Shown: positions 6,776 to 9,373 of the stretch, in pieces
Position numbering within the stretch: position 1 is the stretch's first letter
How the letters are laid out: each line of letters starts with the position of its first letter
Source of the DNA: Litoreibacter sp.
Lineage (GTDB): Bacteria > Pseudomonadota > Alphaproteobacteria > Rhodobacterales > Rhodobacteraceae
NCBI GenBank assembly: GCA_013042765.1
Contig: JABDPP010000329.1
Coordinates: forward strand, 1 to 9,373
Direction: 5' to 3'
Length of the DNA stretch: 9,373 bases
Made by a program: the position numbers and the translations under genes
The notes under the pieces: model-generated
Told to the model about the DNA's origin: nothing
The model's database searches: none
What the model saw: only the letters and a program-made list of their open reading frames with translations

Positions 6776-7069
6776 TTAGTTGCCGGCTTCCAGATCGTTC
6801 CGTTCGAACCTCCAGGCATGTTCAACGCTGTCGCGGCTTGCTTCATAGCCCGGCTGAAGCCCTTCCAACGCTTCGGCAAGCTCGTTCTCCTCCAGCGCGC
6901 AGCCGTGACACACCGGCAGGACATCCTCGCGGTTGTCGTGATCGGTCCCGCCGCAGGTGAAGTTCCAGAACCCGTCTGCCTCGCGGTAGACATAGAGCAC
7001 CGGGCGATCCCCTGAAAAAGCGTGCGCACAGATCAGGCTGTCGGCTTTGTGGTCTTCGCCATGCGACAT
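6776..7069 (-). CDS. Small Cys/His-rich conserved hypothetical protein
   Basis: This 97-residue protein has Cys14, His16, Cys39, His44, Cys54, His55 and Cys57 in the pattern C-x-H ... CGGTDH ... CHGC, suggestive of a metal site, probably zinc. The segment CAHAFSGDRPVLYVYREADG followed by WNFTCGG resembles, from memory, a family of small uncharacterised bacterial proteins with C-x-H-x-F-x4-RPVL and W-x-F-x-CGG motifs. Their function is unknown to me. No signal peptide or membrane helix is present. The start at 7069 is chosen because GGAAGG sits 7 bases upstream of it, while the upstream ATG at 7084 has a purine run only one base away. It converges with the oxidoreductase gene and leaves 52 bases between the stops. 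It is not part of any visible operon. Confidence 0.72.
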   Translation of the reverse strand: MSHGEDHKADSLICAHAFSGDRPVLYVYREADGFWNFTCGGTDHDNREDVLPVCHGCALEENELAEALEGLQPGYEASRDSVEHAWRFERNDLEAGN

Positions 7070-7076
7070 ATCGGGG

Positions 7077-7082
7077 CCTTCC
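7077..7082 (-). promoter_or_regulatory. Ribosome binding site that decides the start of the Cys/His-rich gene
   Basis: The minus strand reads GGAAGG here, 7 bases before the ATG at 7069. It lies inside the first codons of the alternative longer frame starting at 7084, so both cannot be optimal. The shorter start is favoured. Confidence 0.6.
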
Positions 7083-7317
7083 ATGCCTTTCGTCAGAGTT
7101 CAGTGCCGCGCCGATTCTGCGGGCATCCGGCGAAGGTGAACGGTCCCTTCCGAGCCCGGTGCCACCTTATTTCAGGATCCCGAACTTTTCGCGTCCTTGT
7201 CAAAAGCTTTTCTTCGGGTCGCTGATTGCCAGGGCGGGGGCAGGGCCGGCAGCCCCGGAACTTGATTGCACGTCGCAGATCCTGACATGGTAAAGCGGCA
7301 TCCGTGGAGGGGACTAG

Positions 7318-7752
7318 ATGATGGAAACGACGCCGCTGGAAGGCACATGGTCCTTGCTGGCTTGGTACAACGAAACCCAGGACGGTCAGCGGTTCTACCC
7401 TTTGGGGCCGGATGCGACCGGCTACATCAGCTATTCGCGGGACGGCTTTGTGTTCGTGCATCTAATGGCGCGAGATCGTCTCCTCTACACGGTCGCCGAT
7501 CCTTTCGCGGGAACTGCGGAGGAAGATGCAGCCGCGATGAAATCGCAAATCACCTATGCGGGGCCCTACGAATACAAGGGCGATCACGTGATCCACCGTG
7601 TCACCCAAGCGTCCTGCCCGAACTGGGTCGGCACAGAGCAGGTGCGCCAGGTTGCGTTCAAGGGTGGGCGCTTGCGGCTCAGCGCGGCCGGCACCTTTAT
7701 GCACGGTCGGGAGATAACCGCCTATGTCGACTGGGAGCGCCCAAAGCCTTGA
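7318..7752 (+). CDS. Lipocalin-like domain protein
   Basis: This 144-residue protein fits the short lipocalin-like family (the group with an LxGTWxL start). Visible signatures are LEGTWSLLAWYNETQDGQ (7-24), YPLGPDATGYISYSRDGFVFV (27-47) with the G-x-I-x-Y-x-x-DG strand pattern, and the central Ile/Tyr-rich strands up to VIHRVTQASCPNWVGTEQVR (91-110). The fold is a small beta-barrel that can bind a hydrophobic ligand, and some relatives act in accessory catabolic or biosynthetic steps. No signal peptide is present, so it is cytoplasmic. GGAGG lies 7 bases before the ATG at 7318, which favours that codon over the adjacent ATG at 7321. No operon partner is visible: a minus-strand gene lies upstream and 323 gene-free bases follow. 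The ligand and role are unknown. Confidence 0.87.
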   Translation: MMETTPLEGTWSLLAWYNETQDGQRFYPLGPDATGYISYSRDGFVFVHLMARDRLLYTVADPFAGTAEEDAAAMKSQITYAGPYEYKGDHVIHRVTQASCPNWVGTEQVRQVAFKGGRLRLSAAGTFMHGREITAYVDWERPKP

Positions 7753-8075
7753 GGCTTCGGATTCGTTCTGCGCCGCGATTTTGGCGGAGAATCAAGAGGC
7801 TTTCCGATAGGAAGGCTGCGTTTGAATTTTTCTCTTCCAGACGGTGGTTTGTTGGGGACGGGATCGCGATTGATCCCAAGCGCAAATCCGACTGGCCGAT
7901 TATCTTTGAGGCCACCTACCGTCACTCTGATCTGGGCGCCGCCAATGGCGCGCCACGCGGTTCCCAGGCAGCAGTTCCAGCGACCCCATCGCGCCGTTTC
8001 AGTTCAGAAACAGCTTGCAGGCCGTCTCCCTCGTTGTGAGGTTCAGCTGGAAAGAACATGACCTGCGCCCAGCCC
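7753..8075. other. Gene-free stretch between convergent lipocalin-like and membrane-protein genes
   Basis: No protein-like reading frame is present in these 323 bases. Two small inverted repeats occur: GGGATC-GCGATT-GATCCC (7860-7877), and GCGCC/GGCGC around 7940-7955. Neither is followed by a T-run, so they are not convincing intrinsic terminators, although transcripts from both sides must end here. Confidence 0.45.
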
Positions 8076-8501
8076 TCAGATCACATTGCGCTCGCCCGCT
8101 AGCCAGCGACTGACCGCATAGCCGTCCATGGCCAGTGCGACGGCATTGACCATCATGAGCAGCCAGAGATAGGACACATAGGTGTCACTCGCCTCAAGCC
8201 CGCGCGCGAATATCACGCTCACAAAGCTGATCAACAAAACGCGGCACACCACGTGAGGTGCTGACATCAATCGCGTGGTGCCGCGAAGTCTCACGATCAC
8301 AACCGCGACAACGAGCATGGCCGCGTTCGCAAGGACAAAGATCGCCAGTGCGTGGGGTTCGCCCAGAAAGAAAATGCTCGCGAGATTCACCGGGATCAGG
8401 ACGGCCGCCATCCAGATCTGTACCCATAACGGCATGCGCCGCAAGCAACGGATGATTTCCAACGGGTGCTTCCAGAGCCTGGCTGCGAGTGTCTTTGCCA
8501 C
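8076..8501 (-). CDS. Four-helix integral membrane protein, unknown function
   Basis: This 141-residue protein has an amphipathic, basic N-terminus (LWKHPLEIIRCLRRMPLWVQ) and four hydrophobic segments at about residues 26-46, 51-71, 84-101 and 108-126, ending with a short polar tail. This predicts an inner-membrane protein. I do not recognise a characterised family and see no catalytic motif, although Arg71/Arg73 and the acidic loop at 103-106 are typical of loop residues rather than an active site. The start is a GTG at 8501, preceded by GGGGAG (complement of 8510-8515) at 8 bases. The alternative ATG at residue 23 (MPLWVQIW) would remove the basic N-terminal helix and lacks a good site. It is divergent from the TPR gene across a shared 171-base region. 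Confidence 0.72.
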   Translation of the reverse strand: MAKTLAARLWKHPLEIIRCLRRMPLWVQIWMAAVLIPVNLASIFFLGEPHALAIFVLANAAMLVVAVVIVRLRGTTRLMSAPHVVCRVLLISFVSVIFARGLEASDTYVSYLWLLMMVNAVALAMDGYAVSRWLAGERNVI

Positions 8502-8526
8502 TTTGCGATCTCCCCTGCGAGCGACC

Positions 8527-8556
8527 AGTATCTTGTTTTGTAGAACATAGGGTCAA
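8527..8556 (-). promoter_or_regulatory. Candidate sigma-70 promoter for the membrane protein gene
   Basis: On the minus strand TTGACC (8551-8556) and GATACT (8527-8532) are separated by 18 bases. They match the -35 consensus at five of six positions and the -10 at four of six. Transcription would begin near 8520, giving a leader of about 19 bases that still contains the ribosome site of the GTG start at 8501. Confidence 0.45.
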
Positions 8557-8672
8557 GATGGGCACGGTCTAAGGGCTGATGTGCCTACCGGGTAATATTT
8601 GGCGCGTGATATCGTGCATCCGGTTTCCGTCGATGATACGATCTCGCGGAATTCTAGATCGGCAGGGAAAAG

Positions 8673-9373
8673 ATGGCGGAACGAACGGCGGATCAGCTGC
8701 TCAAAAAGGCTAGATCTCATGAGGCGAAGCGGGAGCAGGACGAGGCGCGCAGGCTCTACGAGGCCGTGCTCGAAACCGCGCCGGGAAGCCGGCAGGCGCA
8801 CCAGGCGTTCCGGGCGCTGACCCGCAGCCGGAAACAGGTGATGGTTCTGGATCCGCCCAAAGATGTGCTCAAGCAGATCGTGGTTCTCTACAACCAACGG
8901 AGGCTGGATTTGGTGGTCGAGAAAGCGGGCAGGCTGGTCAAGAAATTCCCATCCTCTTTCGTGCTCTGGAACATCATCGGTGCGGCGTCAGCGCAGCTCG
9001 GCCAGCTCGACCGGGCCATTGAGGGCTTCCGCAAGGCCTCTGAACTCAATCCCGAATTCCCGGACGCCTACAGCAACCTGGGTAATGCGTATAAGGCGCA
9101 GGGCAAGCTCTCTGCTGCAGTGGGTAGCTTTGCCCGGGCGCTGGCGCTCAAGCCTGACTTTGCAGAGGCGCATAACAATCTGGGCGTCGTCTTTCAGGAT
9201 CAGGGGAAACTGGACGACGCGGTTGAGAGCTTCAAACGAGCCATTCAGCTAAAGCGTGACTATGCGGCTGCACATAACAACCTGGGATCCGCTCTGCGAA
9301 AAGCTGGCAGGTCGAAGGAGGCAGTCGCAAGCTACAGGCGGGCGCTCAAATTCGACTCCACCAATGCGGAGAC
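8673..9373 (+). CDS. TPR-repeat protein, 5' part (runs off the window)
   Basis: The frame is open from ATG 8673 to the window end, giving 233 residues with no stop. A charged helical N-terminus (MAERTADQLLKKARSHEAKR) precedes a helical linker, then tandem 34-residue tetratricopeptide repeats at about 97-130, 131-164, 165-198 and 199-232. They carry consensus runs such as DAYSNLGNAYKAQGKL, EAHNNLGVVFQDQGKLDDAV and AAHNNLGSALRKAGR. TPRs are protein-interaction scaffolds. In related alphaproteobacterial proteins such an array is often followed by a catalytic domain, for example a sulfotransferase or glycosyl- or methyltransferase, which here would lie beyond the edge. AGGGA sits about 5 bases before the ATG. 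No signal peptide is visible. The repeat call is firm; the final function is unknown. Confidence 0.88.
   Translation, partial: MAERTADQLLKKARSHEAKREQDEARRLYEAVLETAPGSRQAHQAFRALTRSRKQVMVLDPPKDVLKQIVVLYNQRRLDLVVEKAGRLVKKFPSSFVLWNIIGAASAQLGQLDRAIEGFRKASELNPEFPDAYSNLGNAYKAQGKLSAAVGSFARALALKPDFAEAHNNLGVVFQDQGKLDDAVESFKRAIQLKRDYAAAHNNLGSALRKAGRSKEAVASYRRALKFDSTNAE

Noticed and set aside
7860..7877. GGGATC...GATCCC inverted repeat after the lipocalin-like gene as a terminator
   Set aside because: A 6-bp stem without a T-tract, more than 100 bases past the stop, is not convincing.

Overview
The window reads as GC-rich chromosomal DNA of an alphaproteobacterium, most likely a Rhodobacteraceae (Roseobacter-type) species. 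This rests on base composition, codon choice, purine-rich AAGGAG-type ribosome sites, a phasin, and the style of several small proteins. It is an inference from protein character, not a database result. No rRNA, tRNA, CRISPR array, insertion sequence or phage module was found.

Layout, left to right: an SMP-30/gluconolactonase-family enzyme (+, 216-1184); a gene-free stretch; a single-domain rhodanese-like protein on the minus strand (1584-1964) whose active-site loop has Met where Arg is expected; a membrane protein gene on the plus strand (2179-2697) interrupted by one in-frame TGA; a second sparse stretch; a secreted glycine-zipper protein (-, 3110-3733) with a C-terminal segment resembling a peptidoglycan-binding repeat; a third sparse stretch; and a phasin (-, 4180-4533). 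Next come a tightly spaced plus-strand pair, an acetamidase/formamidase-family enzyme (4794-5753) and a Gfo/Idh/MocA oxidoreductase (5761-6723). They are followed by a small Cys/His-rich protein (-, 6776-7069), a lipocalin-like protein (+, 7318-7752), a four-helix membrane protein (-, 8076-8501) with a candidate sigma-70 promoter, and the 5' part of a TPR-repeat protein (+, 8673 to the window end).

Most genes stand alone, with strands alternating. The only clear operon is the amidase/oxidoreductase pair, 7 bases apart, which together with the upstream lactonase-type enzyme hints at small-molecule (sugar or amide) catabolism. Substrates cannot be read from the sequence. The called genes cover only about 71 % of the window, low for such a genome, with four gene-free stretches of 320-450 bases. 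No convincing new multi-gene system is visible. The items most worth checking are the TGA-split gene, the rhodanese loop substitution and the glycine-zipper/peptidoglycan-binding-like architecture.
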